64,000 bases of DNA from Shewanella kaireitica (GCF_023284045.1 NZ_JAKIKQ010000003.1:372001-436000), one strand, 5' to 3'. Numbered from the stretch's first letter, positions 21,358 to 32,813 are shown. Numbers and translations: made by a program. Notes: a model not told the origin generated them from the sequence alone.

Positions 21358-22158
21358 TTACAAAGCGCGAATAGTATCGATTTGAGTTCCAGTCAAACCA
21401 AAACGGCGCTGTCGGCTTGCAAACTTAACGATGGCATCTTTGAAAGCATCCTCATCAAAGTCCGGCCATAGCGTGTCAGTAAATACTAACTCTGCATATG
21501 CGGCCTGCCAAAGTACAAAATTGCTGATCCTGTAATCACCACCAGTGCGGATCATTAAATCAACTTCAGATTGATTATGCATACAAAGATGCTCGTTCAG
21601 TACCTCTTCAGTGAACTGCTCGCTGCTCATCTCACCAGCTTCAACTTTCGCTGCGAGCTTTTGTGCCGCTTGCATGATGTCCCAACGGCCACCATAGTTA
21701 GCTGCAACATTGAGTACTAAACCACAATTGTTAGCCGTTTTTTCTTGAGCTGTGGCAATCTGTTTTTGCAACCTTGTTGAAAAGCGACTGATATCACCGA
21801 TAATATTGAGTCGTACATCATTTTTATCGAGTAGCTTCAACTCCCGTTGTAGCACCGTAAAAAACAGCTCCATTAGCAAGCTGACCTCTTTATCAGGTCG
21901 ACGCCAGTTCTCGCTAGAAAAAGCAAACAGAGTTAATGATTCGACGCCTAACGTACGTGCTGTGCTCACAGCCCGTCTTACCGCCTTCACGCCAGCCTTA
22001 TGGCCAACAACTCGCGGCTTCCCTTGTGCCTGTGCCCAACGTCCATTGCCATCCATTATGATAGCAACGTGTTTAGGGATAGACTGTTTTACCAGTGCTG
22101 ATAGCTCATCTGGTAATGCTTCTGACACATCCTTGTCAGATGGGGAATCGAATGACAT
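21358..22158 (-). CDS. uppS: undecaprenyl diphosphate synthase
   Basis: Cis-prenyltransferase making the C55 carrier for peptidoglycan and surface polysaccharides. The catalytic loop [17 protein letters not shown] carries the essential Asp; downstream motifs are [27 protein letters not shown] and the C-terminal [15 protein letters not shown] and [12 protein letters not shown]. 266 aa. First gene after the frr terminator, so it may head the uppS-cdsA-dxr-rseP-bamA unit. Confidence 0.97.
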   Translation of the reverse strand: MSFDSPSDKDVSEALPDELSALVKQSIPKHVAIIMDGNGRWAQAQGKPRVVGHKAGVKAVRRAVSTARTLGVESLTLFAFSSENWRRPDKEVSLLMELFFTVLQRELKLLDKNDVRLNIIGDISRFSTRLQKQIATAQEKTANNCGLVLNVAANYGGRWDIMQAAQKLAAKVEAGEMSSEQFTEEVLNEHLCMHNQSEVDLMIRTGGDYRISNFVLWQAAYAELVFTDTLWPDFDEDAFKDAIVKFASRQRRFGLTGTQIDTIRAL

Positions 22159-22169
22159 CTATTACAACC

Positions 22170-22212
22170 CTTAAAAATAGACAAACGCCGTGTAGTATAA
22201 CTCTACACGGCG
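22170..22212 (-). terminator. intrinsic terminator after frr
   Basis: A perfect 10-bp stem CGCCGTGTAG / CTACACGGCG (22186-22212) with a 7-nt loop, followed on the minus strand by TTTGTCTATTTTT. It closes the pyrH-frr unit before uppS. Confidence 0.85.
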
Positions 22213-22342
22213 CCTGAACTCTATAGCCTGTTTCCCTTTCGCGTTCAATATTTATTCAACCATTAAACTTTTAGCGTAAGGCGTGAGCAATAACCGACTG
22301 CCCATTTTAAGAAATCGCTATAAACACTGATGATGTCTAAAA

Positions 22343-22900
22343 TTAGAACTCCATCAATTCCTTCTCTTTTGCAGCTAGAATTTCATCAATTTTCTTGATG
22401 TGTGCATCGGTAAACTTCTGCACTTCATCTTCGGTGCGACGAACGTCATCTTCAGTACACTCTTTCTCTTTCTCAAGTGCTTTAACATCTGAGTTAGCAT
22501 CACGACGTACATTTCGAACAGCAATACGACCATTCTCAGCTTCAGCGCGAACAACTTTAATAAGGTCTTTACGACGTTCTTCCGTGAGTGCTGGTAGAGG
22601 AATGCGAATCGTTGCACCGGCAGACATAGGGTTTAAACCTAGATCTGAACTCATGATCGCTTTTTCAACAGCAGCAATCATGGTGCGGTCAAATACTGAT
22701 ACGTTAAGTGTACGCGCATCACCAATAGAAACACTAGCAACCTGCTTTAACGGTGTAAGTGAACCGTAATAAGGCACTTGAATAGTATCAAGTAAGCTTG
22801 GGTGTGCACGGCCAGTACGTACTTTAGCCATTTGGGTCTTTGTTGACTCTACACATTTATCCATGCGTGTTTGCGCATCTGTTTTAATTTCGTTTATCAC
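22343..22900 (-). CDS. frr: ribosome recycling factor
   Basis: Splits post-termination ribosomes together with EF-G. Whole-length family match: [14 protein letters not shown] near the N-terminus, the domain [15 protein letters not shown], and [16 protein letters not shown] in the three-helix bundle. 185 aa, exactly the usual length. Downstream of pyrH in the standard order. Confidence 0.98.
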   Translation of the reverse strand: MINEIKTDAQTRMDKCVESTKTQMAKVRTGRAHPSLLDTIQVPYYGSLTPLKQVASVSIGDARTLNVSVFDRTMIAAVEKAIMSSDLGLNPMSAGATIRIPLPALTEERRKDLIKVVRAEAENGRIAVRNVRRDANSDVKALEKEKECTEDDVRRTEDEVQKFTDAHIKKIDEILAAKEKELMEF

Positions 22901-23162
22901 TTTATATGTCCTTTTAAGTCACTAGGAGCTAATTGCCCTTTAGGGCCTATTGAATTCGTTTTGCACAGCAGCGAAGTAAATAATGAGTAAAATCTAAACT
23001 CATTATATCTCTGATGTTATTGCTCTCTTGCCCTGCGCTGTACCAATGACTTTTAGGCTAGCATCTTCTGATACAGAGTAAAACTCAGTCGAGCTCAACA
23101 TTGGTACATTTTGTTTCAGTTGCTGTTATAACAAACAGCATACGCTATCACTGCACAGATAA

Positions 23163-23891
23163 TTAACCAGCGTTAATTAACGTCCCTTCAGGCTCGCCCA
23201 TGATGACACGGCGCAATGCACCAGGCTTATTCATGTTAAAGACTAGTAATGGCATATTATGATCTCTAGCCAAGGTAAATGCAGCCAAATCCATGACTTT
23301 AAGTTCTTTGTCTAAGACTTCGCTGTATCCCATCTGATCGTACTTAACAGCTTCAGGGTTTTTAACTGGATCATCAGAGTAAACGCCATCAACCTTAGTG
23401 CCTTTAATCACGATTTCAGCTTCAATTTCGATACCGCGTAAACAAGCTGCTGAATCTGTAGTACAGAAAGGGTTACCTGTACCCGCAGCAAAAATAACAA
23501 CACGACCAGACTTAAGCAAGCTGATCGCCTCAGCCCAGTTGTAGTCATCACAAACGCCTTTGAGCGGTATTGCTGACATTAAACGTGCATTTACGTATGC
23601 ACGGTGCAATGAGTCACGCATTGCCAAACCATTCATCACAGTTGCAAGCATCCCCATATGGTCACCAACAACACGGTTCATACCTGCTTGTGCTAATCCT
23701 TCACCGCGAAACAGGTTACCACCACCAATGACAACACCGACTTGAATACCGAGCTCAACTAACTCTTTGATCTCCTGACCCATACGATCAAGCACTTTGG
23801 GGTCGATGCCGAAGCCTTCTTCACCCATTAGGGCTTCGCCACTTAGTTTTAAAAGAACACGGCGATAAGCAGGTTTAGGATTGGTACTCAT
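23163..23891 (-). CDS. pyrH: UMP kinase
   Basis: Phosphorylates UMP to UDP; an amino-acid-kinase fold hexamer. Motifs are [30 protein letters not shown] and the ATP-binding TDSAAC and [11 protein letters not shown] stretches. 242 aa. AGGAA lies a few bases before the ATG. It lies between tsf and frr as expected. Confidence 0.98.
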   Translation of the reverse strand: MSTNPKPAYRRVLLKLSGEALMGEEGFGIDPKVLDRMGQEIKELVELGIQVGVVIGGGNLFRGEGLAQAGMNRVVGDHMGMLATVMNGLAMRDSLHRAYVNARLMSAIPLKGVCDDYNWAEAISLLKSGRVVIFAAGTGNPFCTTDSAACLRGIEIEAEIVIKGTKVDGVYSDDPVKNPEAVKYDQMGYSEVLDKELKVMDLAAFTLARDHNMPLLVFNMNKPGALRRVIMGEPEGTLINAG

Positions 23892-23992
23892 ATTTATTAT
23901 TCCTGATAATGGCTTTAGGGAATTGTATACTCAAATAACCTCACAATGTATTTTTCGTCTCACACATCATAAACTTATTTCAGTAAATACAA

Positions 23993-24020
23993 TAAGACCG
24001 CAGCAATTGCTACGGTCTTA
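23993..24020 (-). terminator. hairpin after tsf
   Basis: TAAGACCG...CGGTCTTA, an 8-bp stem whose interior AGCAATTGCT can pair further, immediately after the tsf stop. The following minus-strand tract TTGTATTT is only moderately T-rich, so termination may be partial. Confidence 0.6.
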
Positions 24021-24039
24021 GGTCAACTAAAAAAGGAGA

Positions 24040-24888
24040 TTAACCTTTAGTAGCAGCGATTTGTGCAGCAACTTCAGCAGCAAAATCTTCTTCTTTCTTC
24101 GCGATACCTTCACCAACTTCTAAACGGATGAAGTTAGACACTGAAGCACCTTTCTCTTTAAGAACTGCGCCAACAGTTTTCTTAGGTTCCATGATGTAAG
24201 CTTGGCCAGTAAGAGAGATCTCACCAGTAAACTTCTTCATACGACCGATAACCATTTTCTCAGCAATCTCAGCAGGCTTGCCTTCGTTCATAGCGATTTC
24301 GATCTGAAGTGCTTTCTCTTTTTCAACAAGATCAGCAGGAACATCTTCAGGGTTAACGAATTCAGGCTTAGAAGCAGCAACGTGCATTGCAACATGCTTA
24401 AGTGTTTCTTCGTCAGCTTCACCAGCAACAACAACACCGATACGCTCACCGTGACGGTACTGAGCTAGGTTTGCACCATCGATATATTCAACGCGACGAA
24501 CGTTGATGTTTTCACCGATCTTAGCAACAAGTGCTACACGAGTTTCTTCGAACTGTGCTTTAAGATCTTCGATAGATACTTTAGAAGCAGAAGCAACGTC
24601 TAGTACTGAGTTTGCAAACGCTAGGAAGTTAGCATCTTTTGCAACGAAGTCAGTTTGACAGTTAACTTCTAATAGAGCAGCGAAACCTTCGCCATTCTTA
24701 ATAAGGATTGCGCCTTCAGCAGCGATATTACCCGCTTTTTTAGCAGCTTTTGCAGCACCGCTCTTACGCATGTTGTCAATTGCAAGCTCGATGTCACCGT
24801 TAGTTTCGGTCAAAGCTTTCTTACAGTCCATCATGCCAGCGCCAGTGCGGTCACGAAGTTCTTTAACTTGGGCAGCAGTAATTGCCAT
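24040..24888 (-). CDS. tsf: translation elongation factor Ts
   Basis: Guanine nucleotide exchange factor of EF-Tu. The N-terminal UBA-like domain has [19 protein letters not shown], and the core has the conserved [10 protein letters not shown] choose the ATG at 24888 because GAGGA sits upstream at normal spacing and the protein then begins [12 protein letters not shown] as in the family (282 aa); a longer frame to 24948 adds 20 residues unlike EF-Ts. Confidence 0.98.
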   Translation of the reverse strand: MAITAAQVKELRDRTGAGMMDCKKALTETNGDIELAIDNMRKSGAAKAAKKAGNIAAEGAILIKNGEGFAALLEVNCQTDFVAKDANFLAFANSVLDVASASKVSIEDLKAQFEETRVALVAKIGENINVRRVEYIDGANLAQYRHGERIGVVVAGEADEETLKHVAMHVAASKPEFVNPEDVPADLVEKEKALQIEIAMNEGKPAEIAEKMVIGRMKKFTGEISLTGQAYIMEPKKTVGAVLKEKGASVSNFIRLEVGEGIAKKEEDFAAEVAAQIAATKG

Positions 24889-24934
24889 TGTTAAATCCTC
24901 TACAGATAATTCTTCAAATTCAATAGATATAGAA

Positions 24935-24968
24935 CAGGGGCTAATCACTATGAGTGAAATCGCCCCTG
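24935..24968 (-). promoter_or_regulatory. rpsB-tsf intercistronic hairpin
   Basis: A symmetrical two-part hairpin: outer stem CAGGGGC/GCCCCTG and inner stem TCACT/AGTGA with a 3-nt loop. The minus-strand sequence after it is not a U-run, so it resembles the partial attenuator or RNA-processing structure known between rpsB and tsf in enterobacteria rather than a full terminator. Confidence 0.6.
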
Positions 24969-25023
24969 CTCACCAATCATGTATCTTGGTTAATAAGGGA
25001 GATGGAAAAAACCATCAAACTTA

Positions 25024-25752
25024 TTATTCAGCTTCTACGAAACCGTCTTGCTCAGCTTGAACAGCTAGGTCTTGGTTACGACCCGCTTTAGCAGCAGTAG
25101 CAACAGACTCAGTGTAAAGACGGATAGAACGCATAGCATCATCATTACCAGGAATGATGTAGTTGATACCGTCTGGAGAAGAGTTTGTATCAACAACAGC
25201 AACAACAGGGATACCTAGGTTGTTAGCTTCTTTAATAGCAATATGCTCGTGGTCAGCACCGATTACGAAGATCACGTCTGGAAGACCAGCCATGTTCTTG
25301 ATACCACCAAGAGACTTTTCTAGTTTCTCAAGTTCACGAGTACGCATAAGCGCTTCTTTCTTAGTAAGCTTGTCGAAAGTACCGTCGATAGACTGGCTTT
25401 CAAGATCTTTAAGACGCTTAATTGATTGACGAACTGTTTTCCAGTTAGTCAACATACCACCTAACCAACGGTGATCTACGTAGAACTGGTCACAAGAAAC
25501 AGCAGCTTCTTTGATAGCTTCGCTCGCAGCACGCTTAGTACCAACGAAAAGAACCTTACCTTTTTTAGAAGCGATGTTGCTGATGAACGCTAATGCTTCA
25601 TTGAACATAGGCACAGTGTGCTCTAGGTTAATGATATGAACGCCGTTACGTGCGCCGAAGATGAATGGCTTCATCTTTGGGTTCCAGTAACGAGTTTGGT
25701 GACCGAAGTGAACACCGGCTTGTAGCATGTCGCGCATTGAAACTGTAGTCAT
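25024..25752 (-). CDS. rpsB: 30S ribosomal protein S2
   Basis: Small-subunit ribosomal protein needed to load S1. Whole-length match: [39 protein letters not shown] and [19 protein letters not shown]. 242 aa, normal. It heads the rpsB-tsf operon and is preceded by a structured leader that probably mediates S2 autoregulation. Confidence 0.98.
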   Translation of the reverse strand: MTTVSMRDMLQAGVHFGHQTRYWNPKMKPFIFGARNGVHIINLEHTVPMFNEALAFISNIASKKGKVLFVGTKRAASEAIKEAAVSCDQFYVDHRWLGGMLTNWKTVRQSIKRLKDLESQSIDGTFDKLTKKEALMRTRELEKLEKSLGGIKNMAGLPDVIFVIGADHEHIAIKEANNLGIPVVAVVDTNSSPDGINYIIPGNDDAMRSIRLYTESVATAAKAGRNQDLAVQAEQDGFVEAE

Positions 25753-25850
25753 TTTATTTACCTTAAATAATTAGGGGGTTAGACCTCCACATATCCCATA
25801 TCTTCGACCCGGTTAGGGGCACCCCGAAGAATGTGTCGATATGTGTGTGA
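25753..25850 (-). ncRNA. rpsB mRNA leader (S2 autoregulatory element, t44-like)
   Basis: Between the likely promoter and the rpsB ATG the minus strand folds into nested helices: outer CACATATC/GATATGTG (arms 25838-25845 and 25788-25795) and inner CTTCG/CGAAG around a GGGGTGCCCC segment. In gammaproteobacteria the same position carries the S2-binding leader described as t44 RNA. Called from position and structure; the Rfam t44 model was not run. Confidence 0.65.
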
Positions 25851-26046
25851 TTTAGTATTTTCAATTAGCCATGTATAATGGCGGCCATATTAACTCCGCA
25901 GTTCCCCTAAGGGCGAACAACAAGAGTCAAACATAACGGCGCGCTTTATACCATATTTTGAAAAAAAGCACAAATATTTACGTCGTTTTAGGGCATAATA
26001 GCCTTTATTGAAAGACAGCAAATCTAAAGACAGAAGAGACAGTTGA

Positions 26047-26847
26047 ATGAGTATTGTAATTAAGACGGCAGAAGAGATTGAAAAAATGCGCGCTGCAGGT
26101 AAATTGGCGGCCCAAGTTCTAGAAATGATTGCTCCTCACGTAAAAGCAGGTGTCACCACCAATGAGCTCAATGACATATGTGCCAAGTTTACTGAAGATA
26201 ACGGCGCAATCTCGGCTCCTCTTGATTATCATGGCTTTCCAAAATCTATCTGTACCTCTGTAAATGATGTGATTTGTCATGGTATTCCAAATGATAAGCC
26301 CCTTGTGGATGGCGATATCATCAACATCGATATTACGGTGATCGTAGATGGTTACCACGGCGATACCTCTAAAATGTTCTTAATCGGTGATGTTAGCCCT
26401 AAGAACGCTCGCCTTTGCCGTATCGCACAAGAAAGTCTATATGCCAGCATCAAAAAAGTCCGTCCTGGTATGAAGCTCGGTGAAATTGGAACCTTAATCG
26501 AAAGGTTCATTAAATCTAAGAAGACCGGTCTAGAGAAATACAGCATCGTCACAGATTATTGCGGCCACGGTATCGGCGCAGTATTCCATGAAGAGCCGCA
26601 AGTGATGCATTATAAAAACAATGACAAAACCGTACTGCGTGCCGGTATGTGCTTTACCATTGAACCTATGATTAATGCAGGTCGTCACACTAGCGTGCTT
26701 GATAAAAGTGATAACTGGACGGTTACCACCTCAGATGGCAAAAATTCAGCCCAATGGGAACATACCTTGTTAGTCACCAAAACAGGTGTTGAAGTGCTAA
26801 CCCTACGTGAAGAGGAAAAAGATCTTCCTCGTACCATCAATCACTAA
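26047..26847 (+). CDS. map: type I methionine aminopeptidase
   Basis: Removes the initiator Met from nascent proteins; dinuclear metal enzyme of the pita-bread fold. Metal-ligand motifs are seen in order: VDGDIINIDITV, GYHGDTSKMF, GHGIG, FTIEPMI and SAQWEHTLLV. 266 aa. Divergent from rpsB, as in E. coli, and followed by its own terminator. Confidence 0.97.
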   Translation: MSIVIKTAEEIEKMRAAGKLAAQVLEMIAPHVKAGVTTNELNDICAKFTEDNGAISAPLDYHGFPKSICTSVNDVICHGIPNDKPLVDGDIINIDITVIVDGYHGDTSKMFLIGDVSPKNARLCRIAQESLYASIKKVRPGMKLGEIGTLIERFIKSKKTGLEKYSIVTDYCGHGIGAVFHEEPQVMHYKNNDKTVLRAGMCFTIEPMINAGRHTSVLDKSDNWTVTTSDGKNSAQWEHTLLVTKTGVEVLTLREEEKDLPRTINH

Positions 26848-26864
26848 GCATTGATACATGTGAG

Positions 26865-26890
26865 AGGCGTGATTTATCACGCCTTTTTTT
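26865..26890 (+). terminator. intrinsic terminator after map
   Basis: AGGCGTGA-ttta-TCACGCCT perfect 8-bp stem followed by a T-run (26884-26890), 17 bp after the map stop. Confidence 0.92.
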
Positions 26891-27064
26891 GTGCTGACGG
26901 CTTCCCATCCAGAAATAAATAGAGCGCTTAGCTTACTAAACTCCGTTTCCTGTCTATTGTTTGTCACCGCGATAGTATTTATAGCGATAAAGCACTTCTC
27001 ATTTGTTTTTTTTGCATAGATAATCACTGCACACTTCCAGTAAAGCGCATTAAAGAAAATATTG

Positions 27065-29620
27065 ATGAACAGTGCCCAAACAGCAAAAAGTGTTCTTATC
27101 GACTTAAACAACACATTGCTAGACTCTTTTAATAGTCAATCTGATATTCGCGCGATTGTCAGCGAACGCTGTCAACATGTTGATGCACTATTGCAAAAAG
27201 AGTGGGTCTCCCATGGTCTAGAACAGTTCGCTATCGCACTTGTAGCAGTAGGTGGTTATGGTCGCGGGGAATTGCACCCGCAATCTGATGTCGATTTGCT
27301 GTTTCTTACTGACGGAGCATTAACCGAGCAAGCTGAGCAGGCGCTGGGGAAGTTCATTACCTTTATCTGGGATGCTGGCCTCGAGGTTGGTCACAGCGTT
27401 CGCTCTATTGATGAAACCATGGCGCAAGGTCGCAGTGATATTACTGTCGCCACCAATTTACTTGAATCTCGTCTACTTTGCGGCCCGCAAGGACTCTATA
27501 GCACGCTATATTACAATATTCGCCAAGATGATTTTTGGCCGAGTAGTGACTTCTATGTCGCTAAGCGTGATGAGCAGATTGCTCGACACGAAAGAGCTAA
27601 CGCCTTCGATTTAGAACCCAACTTAAAAAGTTGCCCTGGCGGTCTTCGAGATATTCAAACCGTTGCTTGGGTTGCAATGCGGCACTTCAATGCTAATAAG
27701 TTAGAAGATTTAGTCGTTTACGATTTTCTTGAGCCACATGAACTGGATGAGTTGCTCGAATGCCAAGATTTTTTATGGCAATTACGTTGCTGCCTGCATT
27801 TAATTTCTGGCAGAGATGAAAATCGACTACTGTTTGATCTGCAGCGGCAAGTCGCCGATTTAATGGGCTATGAAGATAAAACTCAGCTCGCTGTAGAGCA
27901 GATGATGAAACGCTATTACCGTACAGTAAGACGAGTAATGGAACTTAACCAGATGCTTTTGCAGCTTTTTAAGCGCGCAACATTAGGCCATATAAAAGCC
28001 TTAGAGGTTGTACCAATAAATGAGCAGTTTCAGCGATGTGGAAAATTCATAGAAAGCTTGCAGCCAGCGCTATTTGATAATCCGGAGAACATTCTAAAAC
28101 TGTTTCTTTGTGTCGCCAAAAATTCAAATATCAAAGCCATTTACGCAGTAACGCTACGTAGCTTGAGACAAGCAAGAAGAGCTCAGACTCAAGCCTTAAT
28201 GTTCCATGAGCAGTGCCGAAACATTTTTATGGAGATATTACGCCACCCTCGTGGCATTGTTGCTCTGTCACTGATGCATAAACATGGCATTTTATCTGCT
28301 TACCTACCCGCTTGGAGAAATATTGAAGGTCAGATGCAGTTTGATCTTTTTCATGCCTATACTGTCGATGAACATACTCATAGACTTTTACTCAATATTG
28401 AGCGTTTTTCTCAACCAGAGCAAAAAGAGGAGTTTCCACTCGGCTCGGTACTCATCAACCAATTGCCTAAAAAGGGACTATTGGTCCTAGCTGCAATTTT
28501 TCATGATATCGGTAAAGGCCGCGGTGGTGATCACAGTAAACTGGGTGCCGTCGACGCACTTGAGTTTTGCAAACTACATGGCTTGAATGATCATGATGGA
28601 CGATTGGTAAGTTGGCTGGTTGAGCATCACCTTGTTATGTCGGTAACGGCTCAAAGACGCGATATTTCAGATCCTGATGTCATTGGCGATTTCGCCGCAA
28701 AAGTGCGAGATGCGGTTCATCTCAGTTACCTGTACTGTCTCACCGTCGCCGACATCTGTGCGACTAATGAAAAAACCTGGAATAGTTGGAAGGGCTCACT
28801 ACTTCGCGACCTTTATTTTGGCACTCAGCGAGTATTGGCAAGAGGCAAAGAAAAACCAGTTGATATCAGAGGTCGAGTCCGCGAACATCAAGCAAAAGCT
28901 AAAAAAGAGCTTTTACGCCGTGGCATAAAAGAGAAAGATTTAGATCTATTATGGCAACGCTTTAAAGCAGACTACTTTTTGCGCCATCAACCAAATCAAA
29001 TAGCCTGGCATGCTGAAGCAATCATAAAGCATAAGCATGATGAAACCTTGGTGCTAATTTCTAAGCATACCACCAGAGGCGGCACTGAGCTGTTTATATA
29101 CGGTAAGGACAAACCCAAGCTGTTTGCCACTGTGATGGCTATTTTAGATAACAAAAATATCAATGTGCATGACGCAACGATCATGAACTCTAAAGATAAC
29201 TACGCACTAGACTCTTTTGTTATTTTAGAACAAGATGGCAAGCCTGTATCACAACTCTCACGTATTCAAGGCATTAAGAAAACGTTAATTAAAGCGCTGA
29301 GTAGTGATACGCCAAAGTTACCGAAATTCAGAAATCTTTCAAGAAAGATGAAACCTTTTAAAGTAGCCACTCAAGTCAGTTTCCCTCCGACCCGCCGTCA
29401 TGGTACAAGTATGATGGAGCTCATAGCATTAGATGCACCCGGGTTACTCGCTAGGATAGGCGAAGTATTGTTTCGATGCGAAGTGAGACTACTGGCAGCA
29501 AAGATCACCACCATTGGTGAGCGAGCGGAAGATTTCTTTCTGTTGCAAACAGCCGATGGCGAACAGTTAAATGAAGCTCAACAGATTAAATTACGAGAAG
29601 CACTCACTAGTGCACTTTAA
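27065..29620 (+). CDS. glnD: bifunctional PII uridylyltransferase/uridylyl-removing enzyme
   Basis: Glutamine sensor that uridylylates and deuridylylates PII proteins, controlling nitrogen assimilation. Domains in order: nucleotidyltransferase with [19 protein letters not shown], a helical linker, an HD hydrolase domain with [16 protein letters not shown], and two C-terminal ACT domains (starting near [18 protein letters not shown] and [18 protein letters not shown]). 851 aa. I take the ATG at 27065 rather than the TTG immediately before it. Upstream of dapD. Confidence 0.97.
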   Translation: MNSAQTAKSVLIDLNNTLLDSFNSQSDIRAIVSERCQHVDALLQKEWVSHGLEQFAIALVAVGGYGRGELHPQSDVDLLFLTDGALTEQAEQALGKFITFIWDAGLEVGHSVRSIDETMAQGRSDITVATNLLESRLLCGPQGLYSTLYYNIRQDDFWPSSDFYVAKRDEQIARHERANAFDLEPNLKSCPGGLRDIQTVAWVAMRHFNANKLEDLVVYDFLEPHELDELLECQDFLWQLRCCLHLISGRDENRLLFDLQRQVADLMGYEDKTQLAVEQMMKRYYRTVRRVMELNQMLLQLFKRATLGHIKALEVVPINEQFQRCGKFIESLQPALFDNPENILKLFLCVAKNSNIKAIYAVTLRSLRQARRAQTQALMFHEQCRNIFMEILRHPRGIVALSLMHKHGILSAYLPAWRNIEGQMQFDLFHAYTVDEHTHRLLLNIERFSQPEQKEEFPLGSVLINQLPKKGLLVLAAIFHDIGKGRGGDHSKLGAVDALEFCKLHGLNDHDGRLVSWLVEHHLVMSVTAQRRDISDPDVIGDFAAKVRDAVHLSYLYCLTVADICATNEKTWNSWKGSLLRDLYFGTQRVLARGKEKPVDIRGRVREHQAKAKKELLRRGIKEKDLDLLWQRFKADYFLRHQPNQIAWHAEAIIKHKHDETLVLISKHTTRGGTELFIYGKDKPKLFATVMAILDNKNINVHDATIMNSKDNYALDSFVILEQDGKPVSQLSRIQGIKKTLIKALSSDTPKLPKFRNLSRKMKPFKVATQVSFPPTRRHGTSMMELIALDAPGLLARIGEVLFRCEVRLLAAKITTIGERAEDFFLLQTADGEQLNEAQQIKLREALTSAL

Positions 29621-29654
29621 GATATATTGATAACCAAAATACCAGGAGAAGTTA

Positions 29655-30479
29655 ATGGAGGCTTTACGCCAACGTATAGAGGCGGCTTTTGAAGCTCGCG
29701 CAGAGATCAGTCCAACATCAGTAGAGCCAAGTGTTCGTGCCGATGTCGAAAATGTCATTGCAATGCTAGATAAAGGCGAAGCAAGAGTCGCAGAGAAAAT
29801 TGACGGCGAATGGCATGTTCACCAGTGGCTAAAAAAAGCTGTGCTACTCTCATTCCGAATCTTCGATAACGGTGTAATCGACGGCGGCGAAACCAAATAC
29901 TTCGATAAAGTGCCAATGAAGTTTGCTGACTATGACGATGCTCGCTTTAGAGAAGAAGCGATTCGAGTTGTACCACCAGCGGCAGTGCGCAAAGGCTCAT
30001 ACATAGGCCGCAATACAGTGTTAATGCCATCTTATGTAAACCTTGGTGCTTTTGTTGATGAAGGCTCAATGGTTGACACATGGGCGACAGTAGGTTCATG
30101 TGCCCAGATTGGTAAAAATGTGCACCTATCTGGCGGCGTTGGCATTGGTGGTGTTCTTGAGCCATTACAAGCTGGCCCAACCATTATTGAAGACAACTGT
30201 TTCATCGGCGCACGTTCAGAAATTGTTGAAGGTGTCGTTGTTGAAGAAGGCAGTGTTATTTCAATGGGCGTATACATCGGCCAAAGTACGCGTATTTTTG
30301 ATCGTGAAACTGGTGAAGTTCATTACGGTCGCGTTCCAGCAGGCTCTGTGGTTGTATCTGGTAACTTACCGTCGAAGTGCGGCACATACAGCTTGTACGC
30401 AGCAATCATCGTAAAGAAAGTTGATGCTAAGACACGCGGGAAAGTAGGCATCAATGAGCTATTGCGCATTGTTGATTAA
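29655..30479 (+). CDS. dapD: 2,3,4,5-tetrahydropyridine-2,6-dicarboxylate N-succinyltransferase
   Basis: Succinylase step of the lysine/diaminopimelate pathway. The N-terminal helical domain is followed by left-handed beta-helix repeats (e.g. [34 protein letters not shown]) and the C-terminal [16 protein letters not shown]. 274 aa, normal. AGGAG precedes the ATG; 34 bp after glnD, so probably one transcript with it. Confidence 0.97.
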   Translation: MEALRQRIEAAFEARAEISPTSVEPSVRADVENVIAMLDKGEARVAEKIDGEWHVHQWLKKAVLLSFRIFDNGVIDGGETKYFDKVPMKFADYDDARFREEAIRVVPPAAVRKGSYIGRNTVLMPSYVNLGAFVDEGSMVDTWATVGSCAQIGKNVHLSGGVGIGGVLEPLQAGPTIIEDNCFIGARSEIVEGVVVEEGSVISMGVYIGQSTRIFDRETGEVHYGRVPAGSVVVSGNLPSKCGTYSLYAAIIVKKVDAKTRGKVGINELLRIVD

Positions 30480-30500
30480 TCTACTTTTTGGCTAATTAAA

Positions 30501-30528
30501 AATCCCACTATCAAGTGGGATTTTTTTT
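30501..30528 (+). terminator. intrinsic terminator after dapD
   Basis: TCCCACT-atca-AGTGGGA stem followed by eight T residues. Confidence 0.93.
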
Positions 30529-30689
30529 GCATGATGAAAACCACCTAAATTGACACATTTTGTTACCCTCAGTCATACAATGATCCCGATTCCACACCTT
30601 GATACAGTTAGCTACACAATCGTTACAATAAACAGTCTGTAATGCGCTTTACTCAATGATGAACCCCAATGGAAGAGTAGGAGCAGGAC

Positions 30690-31031
30690 ATGTTCAAAAC
30701 ACTCACAATAGCAGGCGCCGCGCTAGCAATGACATTTAGCGCAAATGCAGCAATGACGCCGCAAATGGAAACAGCACTAGTATCAGTGTGTAAAGCAGGC
30801 GCAAGTAACAGTAATTATCAGTTCAACAATACAATGAAAAGTTATCGTATTAACAAAAGCCGAATATTCCCAAGACTGGTTTGTAATGGTGAATCATTCT
30901 ATAACTTTGCCCTTAACGCTGGTGCAGAAAAAACAGCGGCCAAAATAGCCCCTTATGCTATAGGTAAAGTAACTATTAAAGATATCGCACAAACTGAGCA
31001 AGACAGCGACCTATACGTAGTCAATTTCTAA
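30690..31031 (+). CDS. small secreted DUF3718-family protein
   Basis: 113 aa with a clear Sec signal peptide (MFKTLTIAGAALAMTFSANA, cleavage after ANA). The mature part has two cysteines (VCKAG and LVCNG) spaced for a disulfide, as in the DUF3718 family common in Shewanella. No function is known to me. It stands alone between the dapD terminator and its own terminator, with an AGGAG-like site before the ATG. Confidence 0.82.
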   Translation: MFKTLTIAGAALAMTFSANAAMTPQMETALVSVCKAGASNSNYQFNNTMKSYRINKSRIFPRLVCNGESFYNFALNAGAEKTAAKIAPYAIGKVTIKDIAQTEQDSDLYVVNF

Positions 31032-31050
31032 AATTGCTGACTAAAATAAA

Positions 31051-31076
31051 AAGAGGCTCTAGCCTCTTTTTTGATC
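31051..31076. terminator. bidirectional terminator between DUF3718 gene and purU
   Basis: AGAGG-ctctag-CCTCT hairpin with TTTTTT on the plus side and an A-rich flank that is T-rich on the minus strand; it can serve both convergent genes. Confidence 0.8.
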
Positions 31077-31083
31077 GCGCTAA

Positions 31084-31917
31084 TTAAAAAACCACGGTCT
31101 TATTGCCATAGACTACTACGTCTTCATTAATCACTAATTGCAAAGCCTTACTTAATACACTCTTCTCAACATCTCGGCCACACTTAGACAATGCTTCCAC
31201 GCTATAACTGTGATCAACAGGAATAACGTCTTGCTTAATAATCGGGCCTTCATCCAGCGAGTTAGTCACAAAGTGAGCCGTAGCGCCAATAATTTTAACC
31301 CCACGTTCCCAAGCTTGGCGATAGGGCGACGCCCCAATAAAAGCCGGTAAAAATGAGTGATGTATATTAATGATTCTATCGGGATAATGACTGACAAATT
31401 CTGGCGTTAAAATTCGCATAAACTTTGCAAGCACTAAATAATCAGGCTCATAATTTGCTATCACTTTAAGCATCGCTTGTTCATGCTCAGTGCGATTCAA
31501 ACCTTCATGGTTAATATGATGAAATGGCACATCAAACTTTTCAGTAAGAGGTGCAAGCACATCATAGTTACCCACGACGGCAACAATCTCGACATCGAGA
31601 GCGCCCGAATAGGATTTTATCAACAGATCACCAATACAATGTGCTTCCTTAGTCACCATCACCACTATTCGCTTCTTTCCTACATCAACTAACTTAGTAT
31701 GATTTTGCTGTGGTAATACCGCTCGTAATGCTTCAAGTAAACGTGGCGAATCAAAGTGACCTTCAAGTTCCGTTCGCATAAAGAAACGGCCTTGGCAATT
31801 ATCTACAAACTCACTATTTTTAATGATATTAAGACCATGCTCAAAACACGCTGCGGTGATTTTCGTAATCAGCCCCGGCGCATCAGCGCAGTCAATAATC
31901 AACACCTTTCGTTCCAT
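31084..31917 (-). CDS. purU: formyltetrahydrofolate deformylase
   Basis: Hydrolyses 10-formyl-THF to THF and formate, balancing one-carbon pools and supplying formate for PurT. The N-terminal ACT domain (KVLIIDCADAPGLITKITA, GRFFMRTELEG) is followed by the formyltransferase-fold domain with IINIHHSFLPAFIGASPYRQ and GATAHFVTNSLDEGPIIKQD. I place the start at ATG 31917 (MERKVLIIDC, 277 aa); the frame opens further upstream to 31986 but those residues are not family-like. Confidence 0.94.
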   Translation of the reverse strand: MERKVLIIDCADAPGLITKITAACFEHGLNIIKNSEFVDNCQGRFFMRTELEGHFDSPRLLEALRAVLPQQNHTKLVDVGKKRIVVMVTKEAHCIGDLLIKSYSGALDVEIVAVVGNYDVLAPLTEKFDVPFHHINHEGLNRTEHEQAMLKVIANYEPDYLVLAKFMRILTPEFVSHYPDRIINIHHSFLPAFIGASPYRQAWERGVKIIGATAHFVTNSLDEGPIIKQDVIPVDHSYSVEALSKCGRDVEKSVLSKALQLVINEDVVVYGNKTVVF

Positions 31918-32351
31918 ATACTTTCTCGCTGCCATTGGGATTACTAGAAAAATCATGCCACGAATGACATGAACCATGCTCAACATTAAGAGGCTTAAAC
32001 AGTCGAGACAACCTAGATTAAGCCGTTATCACTATAAACCGCTAACAAACTAAAGATTCATCAACACAAGTTCTACTTAAATGATGATTTCACATTAACT
32101 TTGGTTTAATAATCTAAATAAAGGAAATTAAGGGAGAATATTTATATAGAAGTGTGTTGCCATTAAAGCAGAATGATAGAAGTGTAATTTAGCAGTGATA
32201 GTGCATGCTTAACGCTTTGTATCTAGCGTTAATGACATCGAGCGCATAAATCTAAAGTGAAAATTGAATTTTAATAACTGTAAATCAAAAACCAGCAGTC
32301 ATGATTGTAACAAGGCTGAATATCGCTCTACTCAGCCTCAAATAAACAAAC
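31918..32351. other. intergenic region, nothing recognised
   Basis: AT-rich spacer upstream of purU and downstream of yqcA. No RNA gene, convincing terminator or short coding frame with a ribosome-binding site was seen. Confidence 0.5.
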
Positions 32352-32813
32352 TTAGGCTGCCAATTCGTTATCAAGCGCATTCCAACTTGGTAGCCATGCT
32401 AATGCTTCAACTTCCGGTTCCATCGTCTCACCAGCATCAATTTTTAAAAAATCGCCTAAGCGTTTAGCGCCCAACTCTTCAAATAAGCTCGCTAACTGCT
32501 CTGCAGCGCCACAAAAGGTTTCATAGCTTGAATCACCAAGACCAATAATACCGAATTTAAGCTCCGGCAGATAAGGTGCTTTTGACTGCATATCATAAAA
32601 CCATGATTGAATATCATCAGGTAGATCGCCCTGCCCCGTGGTAGAGCACACCATTAACAGCAGCTCATCTTGAGGTGGTACAAAGCCTACTAACTCATCA
32701 CTTTGATATAAAACGGCTTCTCGCCCTAGCTCAGTTAAAGCTTGTTGCAGAGTCTCTGCAACGTATTGCGCGCCACCGTAAACTGTTCCAAAAACTAGAT
32801 TCACTTTTTTCAT
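32352..32813 (-). CDS. yqcA: flavodoxin family protein YqcA
   Basis: FMN-binding electron carrier of the MioC/YqcA type. The phosphate-binding loop region is FGTVYGGAQYVAE; conserved CSTTGQGDLPD and GLGDSSYETFCGA flank the isoalloxazine site. 153 aa. It lies downstream of yqcC-truC, the same trio as E. coli yqcC-truC-yqcA, which supports YqcA over MioC. Redox partner unknown. Confidence 0.88.
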   Translation of the reverse strand: MKKVNLVFGTVYGGAQYVAETLQQALTELGREAVLYQSDELVGFVPPQDELLLMVCSTTGQGDLPDDIQSWFYDMQSKAPYLPELKFGIIGLGDSSYETFCGAAEQLASLFEELGAKRLGDFLKIDAGETMEPEVEALAWLPSWNALDNELAA

